Assembly: GCF_003369925.1 (NCBI RefSeq)
Contig: NZ_LARY01000001.1
Coordinates: 434,001-498,000 of the forward strand
Length of the DNA stretch: 64,000 nt
DNA from: Listeria kieliensis
Lineage (GTDB): Bacteria > Bacillota > Bacilli > Lactobacillales > Listeriaceae
Direction of reading: 5' to 3'
The notes beneath the pieces are model-generated. The model was given only the letters and a program-made list of their open reading frames with translations. It did not search any database and was not told where the DNA came from. Shown here piece after piece: positions 36,601 to 45,313 of the stretch. Both the position numbers and the translations under genes were made by a program. How positions within the stretch are numbered: the stretch's first letter is position 1; every line of letters begins with the position of its first letter.

Positions 36601-36716
36601 ATCTTCGGGGCAGGGTGTAATTCCCGACCGGTGGTTAAAGTCCACGATCTGCTTTTTAGCGGTTGACGCTGGTGAAATTCCAGGACCGACAGTATAGTCT
36701 GGATGGGAGAGGATGT
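36601..36716 (+). ncRNA. FMN riboswitch (RFN element)
   Basis: The conserved RFN blocks are all present in order: ATCTTCGGGGCAGGGTG, then AATTCCCGACCGG, GGTTAAAGTCCACG, GCTGGTGAAATTCC, GGACCGACAG and the closing GGATGGGAGAGGATG. It binds FMN and, through the terminator at 36792, should stop transcription of ribU when FMN is plentiful. Confidence 0.97.
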
Positions 36717-36791
36717 AGACGGCTTTTTTTGGCTTGTCTTCTTTAAGTGATTCATTTCTGTCTATCTTAGACAGTTTGTTTGGTGATTCAC

Positions 36792-36827
36792 AAACCTCTC
36801 TAATCTTTAGGTTAGAGAGGTTTTTTT
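36792..36827 (+). terminator. Riboswitch-controlled terminator before ribU
   Basis: AAACCTCTCTAA pairs perfectly with TTAGAGAGGTTT around TCTTTAGG, then a T run. It sits between the riboswitch and ribU and is its likely expression platform. Together these elements fill the 379-base gene-free stretch 36512-36890. Confidence 0.92.
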
Positions 36828-36890
36828 ATGGAAGCGGCTTGATAAGTTTGTCTGACTTTCTTTTTAGATGAACCAAAAGGAGAGTTAAAC

Positions 36891-37508
36891 TTGAAGAACT
36901 ATTCGTTGAAGACTTTTGTAAGTATTGCGGTATTTGGAACAGTAGCATTTATTATTATGCAACTTCAATTTCCAATTTTGCCAACCGCGCCTTTTCTAAA
37001 ACTGGATTTCAGTGAAATTCCTGTTTTGATTGGTGGATTGATGTTTGGACCACTTTCTATTGTCTTGATTGAAGCTTTAAAATGTGTTTTGCATTTTATT
37101 ATTTCGGGAAGTCCGGTTGGGATTCCTGTTGGTGAAATGGCAAACTTCCTTTCGGGGATTTGTTTTACGCTACCAATTTACTATTTATTCCGCTATATTC
37201 GCGGGACAAGAGGGATTATTATTTCAGCTTCGCTCGGAACGCTACTTATGACGTTTGCGATGGCGGTGTTTAATTACTTTGTCTTGCTTCCTTTTTATGT
37301 GAAACTGGGCGGATTACCTGCAAATACAGATGTTTCGGCATTGATTTTTGCCGCGGTCATTCCGTTTAATTTATTAAAAGGTGTGATTGTAAGTGCCGGC
37401 TTTATGCTACTTTACGCACCAATGCGAAATTTTATTGCTAAAAATCGCTCGAAAAAAGAGCAACAAAAATATCAAAAAAAGCACCGTGAAATGGAACACC
37501 GTGCTTAA
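36891..37508 (+). CDS. ribU: Riboflavin ECF transporter S component
   Basis: The 205-residue membrane protein has about six hydrophobic segments and family hallmarks: [22 protein letters not shown] after the first helix, then [13 protein letters not shown]. The last segment is followed by a lysine-rich tail. RibU captures riboflavin for a shared ECF energising module encoded elsewhere. The start is TTG with AAAGGAGA upstream. The FMN riboswitch directly upstream strongly supports the substrate. Confidence 0.96.
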   Translation: MKNYSLKTFVSIAVFGTVAFIIMQLQFPILPTAPFLKLDFSEIPVLIGGLMFGPLSIVLIEALKCVLHFIISGSPVGIPVGEMANFLSGICFTLPIYYLFRYIRGTRGIIISASLGTLLMTFAMAVFNYFVLLPFYVKLGGLPANTDVSALIFAAVIPFNLLKGVIVSAGFMLLYAPMRNFIAKNRSKKEQQKYQKKHREMEHRA

Positions 37509-37510
37509 GG

Positions 37511-37753
37511 TTAATGATGCGGATCGCCATGAAAAGGGTGATCCGCTATTTTTATGGAAAGCGAAGGACAGTTGAATTCTGCTTCAAGTGCATTGTCTTC
37601 TTCTGCTTCTGGGATGGGCTTTGTGCCGCTATTGTTATCTAGGATAGCGTAGGCCACACCTTCTGTATTGTAGTCGTATAGATTTGGAGCATGAAGAGCA
37701 CAAGCTCCACAAGCGATACAGGTATCTTGATCAACGATTGTAAACTTAGCCAA
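37511..37753 (-). CDS. fer: Ferredoxin with one [4Fe-4S] cluster
   Basis: The 80-residue acidic protein has C12-x2-C15-x2-C18 near the N terminus and a remote fourth cysteine followed by proline (FNCPS), binding a single [4Fe-4S] cluster. It is a small electron carrier, plausibly a partner for the NADP reductase at 23.8 kb. It lies beside ypbB-recQ as in Bacillus. Its final histidine/aspartate-rich codons lie within a hairpin shared with the end of ribU. Confidence 0.95.
   Translation of the reverse strand: MAKFTIVDQDTCIACGACALHAPNLYDYNTEGVAYAILDNNSGTKPIPEAEEDNALEAEFNCPSLSIKIADHPFHGDPHH
37519..37551. terminator. Hairpin at the ribU/fer junction
   Basis: GCGGATCGCC pairs with GGTGATCCGC with one G-U pair, followed by TATTTTTA on the plus strand. 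It lies inside the last codons of fer and just after the ribU stop. Confidence 0.75.
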
Positions 37754-37884
37754 ATCAATCGATCCTTTCCTAGTTAAGTTTCATGCAAAGTATAGCATGT
37801 TTTGGGAAATTTGCGCAATGCTTCTAAAAGAGATGCCGAACGCGTGTTTCTATGGTATGATGAATGAAGACTGAGGTGAAACGT

Positions 37885-38883
37885 GTGGAACTTTTAGATC
37901 AATATATCGTAGCGCTACTAACGGCGTTTAAGCGGCCTAGAAAAGAAGCTTTTTTGCATGCTGTTATGACGGGGCGACGAACTGGTCAAGCGGTAACTGA
38001 TACGCATTTAGCCAAAATTAGTTCGCTATTCGGGCTCTCTCCGTTTTTAACCGAAGAGGTTTTAACTGCTAGATTAACAAAACTGAAGCAAGCAGGAACG
38101 CTTGAGCTGCGGGCTGATACTAATGAATGGTGCGTGCGAAAGCAAGTTTCGACGCCTTATTTTGAGCGCGTGGGCTGGAATGGCTTTTGGATGCAGGAAC
38201 GGCCGTTTTTGTTTTTTCAAAATTTGTTGCTTGCGATTCAAGTTTTGAGTAATAAGCATCATGGGAAAAAACACTACATGCCCGTTGTTCGGGATAAAAA
38301 AGCGCAGTTCTGGATCAAAAAGTGGCTAGCGAATTTTGCGAATGCGGATGATTTAAATGAACGCTTGTTTTTGGAGCTAGAAGCTTGGCTTTCGAAAGGA
38401 TATATTTCGCAACCGGAATTTTATACCGATCAGTTTTCAGGAGGAAAACTAGTCGGGGAAACGCTTGAGCAAATTGCGGATGCGCATTCGGTTTCGACAG
38501 AGGAAGTTTATTTTGAGACTTTATATGGCTTGCACCGGCTTTTTCAGGAGAAAAAATACTATCCGCTACTTCAACTTTTGATGCCACGTCCGGAAGCGCT
38601 TTTGACGTTATCAGGCAAGAGGACTTACGGATTTTTGCAGAAAGGCTATGATTTTGATGAAATCGTGCAGATGCGAAATTTGCGGAAAAGCACAATCGAG
38701 GATCATTTTGTGGAAATTAAAGCGACTTTTCCGGAGCAAGCGGTGCCAGAAATGCCAGATAGGTCACTTGTTGAACAAATCCAAGTCGGGGATTTTTTGA
38801 CTTTGAAGGAAATCAAAGCATCGTTTCCGGAACTGGATTATTATCAAATTCGCTTGGCTGTGGTTGCAGGAGGGAAGGCATGA
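37885..38883 (+). CDS. YpbB-type helix-turn-helix protein, recQ operon
   Basis: The 332-residue protein is the YpbB family found next to recQ in Firmicutes. It ends in a helix-turn-helix (HTH_40-like) stretch, GYDFDEIVQMRNLRKSTIEDHF, like that appended to some RecQ helicases, so it may act with RecQ. I start at the GTG at 37885, with GAGGTG 6 bases upstream; an ATG at 37864 has no site. It overlaps recQ by 4 bases (ATGA). The function is not established. Confidence 0.85.
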   Translation: MELLDQYIVALLTAFKRPRKEAFLHAVMTGRRTGQAVTDTHLAKISSLFGLSPFLTEEVLTARLTKLKQAGTLELRADTNEWCVRKQVSTPYFERVGWNGFWMQERPFLFFQNLLLAIQVLSNKHHGKKHYMPVVRDKKAQFWIKKWLANFANADDLNERLFLELEAWLSKGYISQPEFYTDQFSGGKLVGETLEQIADAHSVSTEEVYFETLYGLHRLFQEKKYYPLLQLLMPRPEALLTLSGKRTYGFLQKGYDFDEIVQMRNLRKSTIEDHFVEIKATFPEQAVPEMPDRSLVEQIQVGDFLTLKEIKASFPELDYYQIRLAVVAGGKA

Positions 38884-40292
38884 ATTTAGAACAGGAATTA
38901 AAGCGCTATTTGGGTTTTGATACTTTTCGTATGGGGCAAAAAGAAGTCATAGAAACAGTTTTGAGCGGTGAAGATGTCTTTGCCATGCTTCCGACTGGGA
39001 TGGGGAAAACGGTTTGTTATCAACTGTCGGGATACTTAATAGACGGGCTTGTGGTGATTGTTTCGCCATTACTTAGCTTGATGCAGGATCAAGTGGAACG
39101 AATGCGCGCTTACGGGGAAAAACGTGCCGTTGCGCTGAACAGTTTTTTATCGACAGCTGAAAAAAATGAAATTCTCGCTCATCTTTCTGCTTACAAATTC
39201 GTTTTCCTCTCACCTGAAATGCTCGCAAGTGAGGGTATTCGGACAGCTTTCTTGCGGGAAAAAATAGGGCTTTTTGTGATTGATGAGGCGCATTGTATTT
39301 CTCAGTGGGGGCATGATTTCAGGCCGGATTATCTTTTTCTTGGTGAATTTCGAGAAAAAGCGAATAAACCGACGACGATGGTGCTCACGGCAACGGCGAC
39401 AAAGCGAGTTCGAGCGGATATTTTGGAGCAGCTTAATCTTTCGGGTATCAAAGAAATAATTTATTCGGTTAATCGACCTAATATTAGTTTTCAAGTGGAA
39501 AAATTTGCAGCAAAGCGCGAAAAAGAAGAGGCTTTGCTTGACCTCGCAGAGAAGCTTGCGACGCCTGGAATTATTTATTTTTCGAGCAAACGACTTGCGG
39601 AAGAAACCGCTCATATTTTACGCCGAGAAAAAGGGCGACGTGCAGCTTATTATCATGGAGACATGGAACCGCTTGACCGGATTTTGATTCAAGAGCAATT
39701 TGTCTCTGGCCAGCTTGATTTGATTTGTGCGACAAGTGCGTTTGGGATGGGGATCGATAAAGCTGACATTCGTTTTGTGATTCATTATCATTTGCCGGCT
39801 GATCTTGAAGCTTATATGCAGGAAGTAGGACGTGCAGGACGTGACGGGATAGAGAGTGTTGCGATATTACTCTATGCAAATGGAGATGAAGTTTTGAGGC
39901 AACAACTGGCGGACCGAGATTTGCCAGATCCTAATTTGCTTCAGCTACCAGAAAACTTAAAAGAAACACTACCGAAAGCTGAAAAAAGATTTTTGAATTA
40001 TTTTTTACGTTCTGGGCTTTCAGAAGAAGAAATTAGGGAAAGAATAGAAAAAAGACGTTTAATCAAACAAGAAAATTTACAGGCTCTTCTAGGATTTATT
40101 CAAACGGACGATTGTCGTAGAGTCTACTTAATGAGTTATTTTGGAGAAAATGATTTTAGTGAGGCGGGTGGTGAAAATTGCTGTGATAATGACGCTGCAT
40201 CGCTCGAACCATTTTTACGTCGAGAGGAAGAACAAGGTGAGGTTTCAGGCAGTTCTTTTCGGGCGAGATTGCATGATTTACTCTTAGAATGA
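38880..40292 (+). CDS. recQ: RecQ-family ATP-dependent DNA helicase (short, RecS-like)
   Basis: The 470-residue superfamily 2 helicase has Walker A MLPTGMGKT, the DEAH box in VIDEAHCISQWGHDFRPDYL, TATAT, and motifs V/VI in CATSAFGMGIDKADIRFVIHY and QEVGRAGRDG. It is short and lacks an HRDC domain, like Bacillus RecS. It unwinds DNA at stalled forks or during recombination. It is coupled to ypbB. A promoter for the next gene begins 30 bases after its stop. Confidence 0.94.
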   Translation: MNLEQELKRYLGFDTFRMGQKEVIETVLSGEDVFAMLPTGMGKTVCYQLSGYLIDGLVVIVSPLLSLMQDQVERMRAYGEKRAVALNSFLSTAEKNEILAHLSAYKFVFLSPEMLASEGIRTAFLREKIGLFVIDEAHCISQWGHDFRPDYLFLGEFREKANKPTTMVLTATATKRVRADILEQLNLSGIKEIIYSVNRPNISFQVEKFAAKREKEEALLDLAEKLATPGIIYFSSKRLAEETAHILRREKGRRAAYYHGDMEPLDRILIQEQFVSGQLDLICATSAFGMGIDKADIRFVIHYHLPADLEAYMQEVGRAGRDGIESVAILLYANGDEVLRQQLADRDLPDPNLLQLPENLKETLPKAEKRFLNYFLRSGLSEEEIRERIEKRRLIKQENLQALLGFIQTDDCRRVYLMSYFGENDFSEAGGENCCDNDAASLEPFLRREEEQGEVSGSSFRARLHDLLLE

Positions 40293-40321
40293 GTTTTTTT
40301 CAATAATTCTTGTACTAATTG

Positions 40322-40350
40322 TTGTTCAAGATCGGGTTTGCGGTTATAAT
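40322..40350 (+). promoter_or_regulatory. Promoter for the LysM-protein gene
   Basis: TTGTTC, a 17-base spacer and a perfect TATAAT lie 77 bases before the start codon. Confidence 0.65.
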
Positions 40351-40426
40351 TGTTACAGGGATATGTCAAATTTATTTTAAAAATCCAGAATGAGGAAAGA
40401 GTTTTTGTTTTAAGGAGGATTTATGC

Positions 40427-41194
40427 ATGGCAAGGAAAAGGCGCAATGATGAAAAAGAATATACGCCGTCCGATGATTACGATCATGATTTTTATAATAA
40501 CTCGGAGGACGAGTTTAATGATGAACCGCCAATGCTTTCGCGGTCTGATAGTAGAAAAGCAAAGAAAACTGGAATTTTCCGTTATCCACTTTTAAATATC
40601 TTGATTATTTTCTTTCTACTAATTCCAATCGTTGTTGTCATTGTTTTTGTAGCTGTTCAAAATTCGGGACAGCCTGATAATGCAGTGAAAGAGGAAAGCA
40701 GTGTTTCCGTTGATAGCAACACGAAAGCAAAACAAGAAGCAAAGGAAAAAGCTGCAAAAGAAAAAGAGGCTAAAGAAAAGGCTGCCAAGGAAAAAGCTGC
40801 TAAAGAAAAGGAAGCAAAAGAGCAGGCTGCAAAAGAAAAAGCTGCCGCTGAAGAAAAAGCTAAACAGAATGAACAAGCACAACAGCAAGCAGCACAGGAA
40901 AAAGCTGCGGAAGCTGAAAGACAAGCAGCTGCTGAAAAAGCCGAGCAAGAGCGTCAAGCGCAAGCTGCTGCAAAAGCTGAGCAAGATAGAAAAGCAGCAG
41001 AAGAAGCGAAAAAGCAAGCGGAAGCAGCGCAAGCTTCTAGTCATACGGTTCAAGCAGGAGAAACGCTTTACCGGATTGCTGTGAATGCGTATGGTGCTTC
41101 AAATGCTACACAAGGTGTTCAAAAAATTAAGCAAGCAAACGGACTGTCTTCGGATAGTGTGCCGGTTGGAACTGTAATTAAAATTCCTAAATAA
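40427..41194 (+). CDS. Membrane-anchored LysM-domain protein with charged repeat
   Basis: The 255-residue protein has an acidic cytoplasmic N terminus, one membrane helix (about residues 54-76, inside-to-outside by charge), a repetitive stalk of lysine/alanine/glutamate/glutamine (about residues 98-203, built from KEKAAKEKEA units), and a C-terminal LysM domain (TVQAGETLYRIAVNAYG...VPVGTVIKIPK, about 206-254) that binds peptidoglycan. It probably links membrane to wall. AAGGAGG lies 8 bases before the ATG. The catalytic role, if any, is unknown. Confidence 0.92.
   Translation: MARKRRNDEKEYTPSDDYDHDFYNNSEDEFNDEPPMLSRSDSRKAKKTGIFRYPLLNILIIFFLLIPIVVVIVFVAVQNSGQPDNAVKEESSVSVDSNTKAKQEAKEKAAKEKEAKEKAAKEKAAKEKEAKEQAAKEKAAAEEKAKQNEQAQQQAAQEKAAEAERQAAAEKAEQERQAQAAAKAEQDRKAAEEAKKQAEAAQASSHTVQAGETLYRIAVNAYGASNATQGVQKIKQANGLSSDSVPVGTVIKIPK
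40741..41036 (+). repeat. Degenerate tandem repeat encoding the charged stalk
   Basis: GAAAAAGCTGC and GAAAAGGAAGC type units recur many times, giving alternating KEKAAKEKEA peptides. The copies are imperfect. Such repeats can expand or contract between strains. Confidence 0.7.
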
Positions 41195-41199
41195 GTAAG

Positions 41200-41253
41200 A
41201 AAAGAATGAGCGGAAGGCGGGAAGAGATTTCCGAAAAAAGCTCGTTCTTTTTG
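41200..41253 (+). terminator. Terminator after the LysM gene
   Basis: AAGAATGAGC pairs with GCTCGTTCTT, with an inner CGGAA/TTCCG stem, then TTTTG. Confidence 0.8.
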
Positions 41254-41271
41254 TGGAGAAGGGGAGATGAA

Positions 41272-42234
41272 ATGACAAAAGTAGCACTGGTCACAACAGG
41301 CGGAACTATTGCAAGTCGAAAGACAGCTTCTGGAAAACTGGCTTCTGGTGAACTAACAGGTGAAGAACTAGTTCAGATTTGTGGGCTTCCTAATGAAATT
41401 GAAGTGGATATTTTTTCGACTTTTCAGCTTCCATCAATGCATATTTCAAGAGAGCATCTCGTGGATCTGCAGAGGACCATTGAAGAGATTTTTACTGATC
41501 CTTCCTACGCGGGCATTGTAGTCACCCACGGTACTGATTCGCTTGAAGAGACTTCTTATTTTCTTGATTTAACGATTCGAGATGAGCGACCGGTTGTTGT
41601 TACTGGCTCACAACGGGCTCCAGAAGAAATGGGAACAGATGCATTTATCAATATTCGTCATGCAATACATACTGCATCTGAGCCTCTTCTTAAAGGGGCT
41701 GGGACGGTTGTCGTCTTTAATGAAAGAATTTTTGCTGCACGTTACGTCAAAAAAGTACATGCATCAAACATTCAAGGATTTAGTGCATTTGGTTTTGGAT
41801 ATCTTGGAATTATTGATAATGACCAAGTTTTTATTTATCAAAAACCAGTTTTGCATGATTGCTTTGAATTAAAACGACCACTTCCTGATGTAGCCATTGT
41901 GAAATGCTACTTGGATGCTGACAGTTTTATGATTGATGCCTTGATTGAAAAAGGTGTGGATGGTATTGTACTGGAAGGAGTAGGACGCGGACAAGTAGCG
42001 CCTAAAATGATGCCTGGTATTCTTCGTGCGCTTCAAAAACAAATTCCTGTTGTGATTACAACAAGCGCTGAGGAAGGAAATGTTTACACAACCTATGACT
42101 ACTTGGGCAGTACTTTTGATCTTTATAATCAAGGTGTGATTCTTGGGAAAGATTATGATAGTAAAAAAGCACGCATGCGACTTATGGTACTGCTAGCTTC
42201 TGAAAAAGATGCTACGCAAGCTAATTTTTATTGA
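41272..42234 (+). CDS. ansA: Cytoplasmic type I L-asparaginase
   Basis: The 320-residue enzyme hydrolyses asparagine to aspartate and ammonia. It has the nucleophile motif LVTTGGTIASR (T12) and the second motif VTHGTDSLEE (T88, D89). There is no signal peptide, so it is cytoplasmic. The ATG at 41272 has AAGGGGAGA upstream; a frame open from 41206 runs through the preceding terminator and is unlikely as a start. cmk follows after 22 bases. Confidence 0.93.
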   Translation: MTKVALVTTGGTIASRKTASGKLASGELTGEELVQICGLPNEIEVDIFSTFQLPSMHISREHLVDLQRTIEEIFTDPSYAGIVVTHGTDSLEETSYFLDLTIRDERPVVVTGSQRAPEEMGTDAFINIRHAIHTASEPLLKGAGTVVVFNERIFAARYVKKVHASNIQGFSAFGFGYLGIIDNDQVFIYQKPVLHDCFELKRPLPDVAIVKCYLDADSFMIDALIEKGVDGIVLEGVGRGQVAPKMMPGILRALQKQIPVVITTSAEEGNVYTTYDYLGSTFDLYNQGVILGKDYDSKKARMRLMVLLASEKDATQANFY

Positions 42235-42256
42235 ACAGAAGGGAATTAAATGTTAA

Positions 42257-42931
42257 ATGACGAAAAAAATATGTATCGCGATTGACGGCCCAGCAGCAGC
42301 AGGAAAAAGTACTGTGGCTAAAATTGTAGCAAGTAAACTTCAATTTATTTATATTGATACAGGAGCAATGTATCGGGCGGCTACTTATTTGGCCTTTCAA
42401 GCCGGAATTTCTTATGAAGATGAAGCAGGAATTATGGAATTGCTCCAAGCAAAAACGATTCGTTTTGAACCGGGAGATATTCAACAAGTGTACATTGATG
42501 ATGAAAATGTCACAAATGTAATTCGCACGGACGAAATTACCAACCATGTCTCGATCGTTTCTGCACATCCCCTTGTTCGAGAAGCTTTACAAAAAAAACA
42601 GCAAGCGTTTGCCTGTGCAGGAGGCGTTGTCATGGATGGCCGTGATATTGGGACAGCGGTTCTTCCAAATGCTGAACTTAAAATTTTCTTACTTGCAAGT
42701 GTTAAAGAACGAGCAGAACGACGCTACAAAGAAAATAAAGCAAAGGGCTACGAAGTGGACTTTGAACAACTTCAAAAAGAAATTGAAGAGCGCGATCATC
42801 TCGACTACACTCGAAAGCATTCACCATTAAAAAAAGCAGAAGATGCGATTACGGTTGATACGACGAGTATGTCTATTCAAGAAGTCGCTACTAAGATTCT
42901 TGATTTAGCGAACCAGACAATTGAGCAATGA
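42257..42931 (+). CDS. cmk: Cytidylate kinase
   Basis: The 224-residue enzyme phosphorylates CMP and dCMP. It has the P-loop IDGPAAAGKST (residues 8-18), YIDTGAMYRA, VVMDGRDIGTAVLP and the lid RYKENKAKGYEVDFEQLQKE. It precedes rpsA as in Bacillus and E. coli. A hairpin follows, so rpsA probably uses its own promoter. Confidence 0.97.
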   Translation: MTKKICIAIDGPAAAGKSTVAKIVASKLQFIYIDTGAMYRAATYLAFQAGISYEDEAGIMELLQAKTIRFEPGDIQQVYIDDENVTNVIRTDEITNHVSIVSAHPLVREALQKKQQAFACAGGVVMDGRDIGTAVLPNAELKIFLLASVKERAERRYKENKAKGYEVDFEQLQKEIEERDHLDYTRKHSPLKKAEDAITVDTTSMSIQEVATKILDLANQTIEQ

Positions 42932-42937
42932 GAAAAG

Positions 42938-42966
42938 GGCTTGTAAATTAGTTTACAAGCCTATTT
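42938..42966 (+). terminator. Hairpin after cmk
   Basis: GGCTTGTAAA pairs perfectly with TTTACAAGCC around TTAG. The following TATTTC is a weak T tract. Confidence 0.7.
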
Positions 42967-42982
42967 CATTTGGCGAAAAAAC

Positions 42983-43217
42983 TTGACAAATATGTTGTTT
43001 TGTAGGATGTTAGAAGAGAGATTTTTTCTAATTCAGAGATAAAATCTTTTAGGATTTTCTTGCAAAAAATCAATCTGACGAATGCCTTTTAGTGAGTAGG
43101 TGGACTCCCGTAATGACGAATTTGCTACGTGCCTTGTCATGAAGATTGTTAGAAGCTGTACTTCTTTTGCGGTTACAGAAAGTCCTAATTCGAGAAACGA
43201 ATTAAGGAGGGCTACGC
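42983..43217 (+). promoter_or_regulatory. Long rpsA leader with promoter and Shine-Dalgarno-adjacent hairpin
   Basis: A consensus TTGACA at 42983-42988 with a poor -10 near 43003-43011 (TAGGATGTT) starts a leader of about 200 bases. Just before the AAGGAGGG site, TAATTCG and CGAATTA (about 43178-43204) can pair around AGAAA. The leader may regulate S1 translation; no known riboswitch class fits. Confidence 0.5.
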
Positions 43218-44366
43218 ATGTCTGATGAATTAAACAATGTGGAAGTTAGAAATTTTGAAGAAGGTGACAAAATCACCGGCACAGTTACAAGCGTGGAAGA
43301 TAAACAAGTTTATGTCGGAATTCCTGACAGCAAATTGGATGGGGTTGTGCCGATTAGCGAATTATCCAACGTACATGTAGAAAAAGCTTCTGACGTAGTG
43401 AATGTCGGAGATACTCTTGATCTTGTAGTTACGAAAGTAGAAGAAGATGTTCTTGTTCTTTCAAAACGCAAAGTAGATGCACTGAAAGCAGCTGATGAAA
43501 TCAAAGCGAAATTTGAATCAGGTGAAGTTTTTGATGCTGTAGTAAGCGATGTTGTGAAAGGCGGTCTTGTAGTTGATCTTGGAGTTCGAGCTTTTGTTCC
43601 TGCTTCACTTGTAGAAGATCATTTTGTAGAAGACTTTTCTGACTATAAAGGAAAAACATTAGCATTTAAAGTGGTTGAATTTGAGCCAGAAAAAAATCGT
43701 GTAATCTTAAGTCACCGCGCTGTGGCTGAAGCTGAAAAAGAAGAAAAGAAAAAAGAACTTCTTGCTACGATTAAAGAAGGCGACGTCTTAGAAGGAACGG
43801 TAGAGCGTCTTGCAAGTTTTGGTGCGTTTGTTGATCTTGGCGGAGTAGACGGGTTAGTTCATATTTCGCAAATTTCTTATGAGCACATTGGGGCTCCTAG
43901 TGACGTCTTAACAGAAGGCGAAAAAGTAAAAGTGAAAGTTATTGGAGTAGATCCGGAAAACGAACGGATTTCACTTTCCATTAAAGAAACACAACCAGGA
44001 CCTTGGGATAACATTGCTGAAAAAGCTCCTGTTGGTGCTGTGTTAAAAGGTAAAGTTATGCGCCTTGTTTCGTTTGGAGCGTTTGTTGAAGTATTTCCTG
44101 GTGTAGAAGGTCTTGTTCATATTTCACAAATTGCGCATAAGCACATCGGAACACCAAGTGAAGTTCTTGAAGAAGGTCAAGAAATAGAAGTGAAAGTCTT
44201 GGATGTGAATGAAGATGAAAAACGTCTATCACTCAGCATCAAAGCGCTTCTTGAAGAGCCTCAAGAAGAAAATGATTATGAACTTCCAGAGGAAAACACT
44301 GGCTTCCAAATGGGAGATTTAATCGGAGATCAGTTGAAAAATATCAAGAATGACGATGATAAATAA
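43218..44366 (+). CDS. rpsA: S1 RNA-binding domain protein / ribosomal protein S1 homologue
   Basis: The 382-residue protein has four S1 (OB-fold) repeats, the last two typical (GTVERLASFGAFVDLGG; GKVMRLVSFGAFVEVFPG) and the first two more divergent. The tail is acidic. This is the YpfD/S1-like protein of Firmicutes, shorter than six-repeat E. coli S1. AAGGAGGG precedes the ATG. In related genomes der, gpsA and hup follow; here they do not. Confidence 0.93.
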   Translation: MSDELNNVEVRNFEEGDKITGTVTSVEDKQVYVGIPDSKLDGVVPISELSNVHVEKASDVVNVGDTLDLVVTKVEEDVLVLSKRKVDALKAADEIKAKFESGEVFDAVVSDVVKGGLVVDLGVRAFVPASLVEDHFVEDFSDYKGKTLAFKVVEFEPEKNRVILSHRAVAEAEKEEKKKELLATIKEGDVLEGTVERLASFGAFVDLGGVDGLVHISQISYEHIGAPSDVLTEGEKVKVKVIGVDPENERISLSIKETQPGPWDNIAEKAPVGAVLKGKVMRLVSFGAFVEVFPGVEGLVHISQIAHKHIGTPSEVLEEGQEIEVKVLDVNEDEKRLSLSIKALLEEPQEENDYELPEENTGFQMGDLIGDQLKNIKNDDDK

Positions 44367-44371
44367 TTTTT

Positions 44372-44420
44372 AAAAAAGTTCTTTAAGAGTAAGCGCTACT
44401 TACTCTTAAAGGACTTTTTA
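44372..44420 (+). terminator. Long intrinsic terminator after rpsA
   Basis: A 20-bp stem starting AAAAGTTCTTTAAGAGTAAG pairs with 44399-44418 with one G-U pair, around CGCTA, then TT. Confidence 0.93.
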
Positions 44421-44530
44421 GTAGTTGCTAGTAACGTGATTAAAAAAGAATGGGGAATTTTTCTTGAGTAAAGCCGATTTGGTAAGTTGTTTATGATATG
44501 GTTTTAGTAAAAAGCAGTTTAGAAATGGAC

Positions 44531-44572
44531 TTAGAATCTTGTCTTTTATAGGGGAGATTCTTTTTATTTTTT
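44531..44572 (+). terminator. Second, orphan terminator between rpsA and folE
   Basis: AGAATCTTGTC pairs imperfectly with GGGGAGATTCT and is followed by TTTTATTTTTT, a strong T tract. No gene lies between it and the rpsA terminator 111 bases upstream. Otherwise the 297-base gap holds only a possible 10-codon stub at 44464-44496 and a palindrome-like GGAAAACGTTTACC at 44592-44605. Confidence 0.75.
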
Positions 44573-44663
44573 AGACCTCTTATAAAGGAATGGAAAACGT
44601 TTACCTAATGAGGGGACTTATGATAAGATAAACAGAGAAATAAAGCAAAAAAGGGTTAGGAGA

Positions 44664-45233
44664 ATGACTGAAATGGATAAAGAAAAAATTGCAGATGCCG
44701 TTAGAATGATACTTGAAGCTGTTGGAGAAAATCCAGAGAGAGAAGGATTGATTGAAACACCAATGCGGGTTGCAAGAATGTATGAAGAAATATTCGCAGG
44801 CCTTCATAAAGATCCGTCTGTTCATTTTAATAAAGTTTTTGAAGAGCAACATGATGAGCTAGTTCTTGTAAAAGATATTCGCTTTTCGTCTGTCTGTGAA
44901 CATCACTTGGTTCCGTTTTTTGGCGTGGCTCATGTTGCTTATCTTCCTCAAAATGGTCGAGTTGCAGGCTTGAGCAAATTAGCTCGTGTTGTTGATGATG
45001 TGAGTAAACGACCCCAATTGCAAGAACGAATTACGAAAACTGTGGCTGAAATTATGATGGATAAGTTGGATCCACTTGGTGTCATGGTGATTTTAGAAGC
45101 GGAACACATGTGCATGACGATTCGCGGTGTCAATAAGCCAGGAACGAAAACGGTGACAAGTGCAGTCCGTGGTGCATTCCGTACAGATGATAAGATTCGC
45201 AGTGAAGTCCTTTCATTAATTAAGCATTCTTAA
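44664..45233 (+). CDS. folE: GTP cyclohydrolase I
   Basis: FolE makes dihydroneopterin triphosphate, the first step of folate synthesis. The 189-residue protein has the zinc-binding [12 protein letters not shown] and [11 protein letters not shown] motifs plus the C-terminal HMCMTIRGV with the second zinc cysteine. AGGAGA precedes the ATG. The Bacillus order folE-hepS-menG-hepT-ndk is kept; mtrB is missing, as expected outside Bacillus. Confidence 0.97.
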   Translation: MTEMDKEKIADAVRMILEAVGENPEREGLIETPMRVARMYEEIFAGLHKDPSVHFNKVFEEQHDELVLVKDIRFSSVCEHHLVPFFGVAHVAYLPQNGRVAGLSKLARVVDDVSKRPQLQERITKTVAEIMMDKLDPLGVMVILEAEHMCMTIRGVNKPGTKTVTSAVRGAFRTDDKIRSEVLSLIKHS

Positions 45234-45267
45234 AAGGCATAACTATTATCGTTTCGAAGTGGATTTA

Positions 45268-45276
45268 TGCTATAAT
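45268..45276 (+). promoter_or_regulatory. Extended -10 promoter for hepS
   Basis: TGCTATAAT is a perfect extended -10, 38 bases before the chosen hepS start; the -35 is weak. Confidence 0.55.
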
Positions 45277-45313
45277 GAATCTTATGGATTATTGTTTTGA
45301 AGGGGAAGTTATT

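Noticed and set aside
40619-41053. Minus-strand frame opposite the LysM gene
   Set aside because: It is a phenylalanine/serine/cysteine-rich shadow of the charged repeat with no ribosome site.
44592-44605. GGAAAACGTTTACC as a cre or LacI operator before folE
   Set aside because: It is only partly palindromic and lies in an otherwise decayed gap; there is not enough support.
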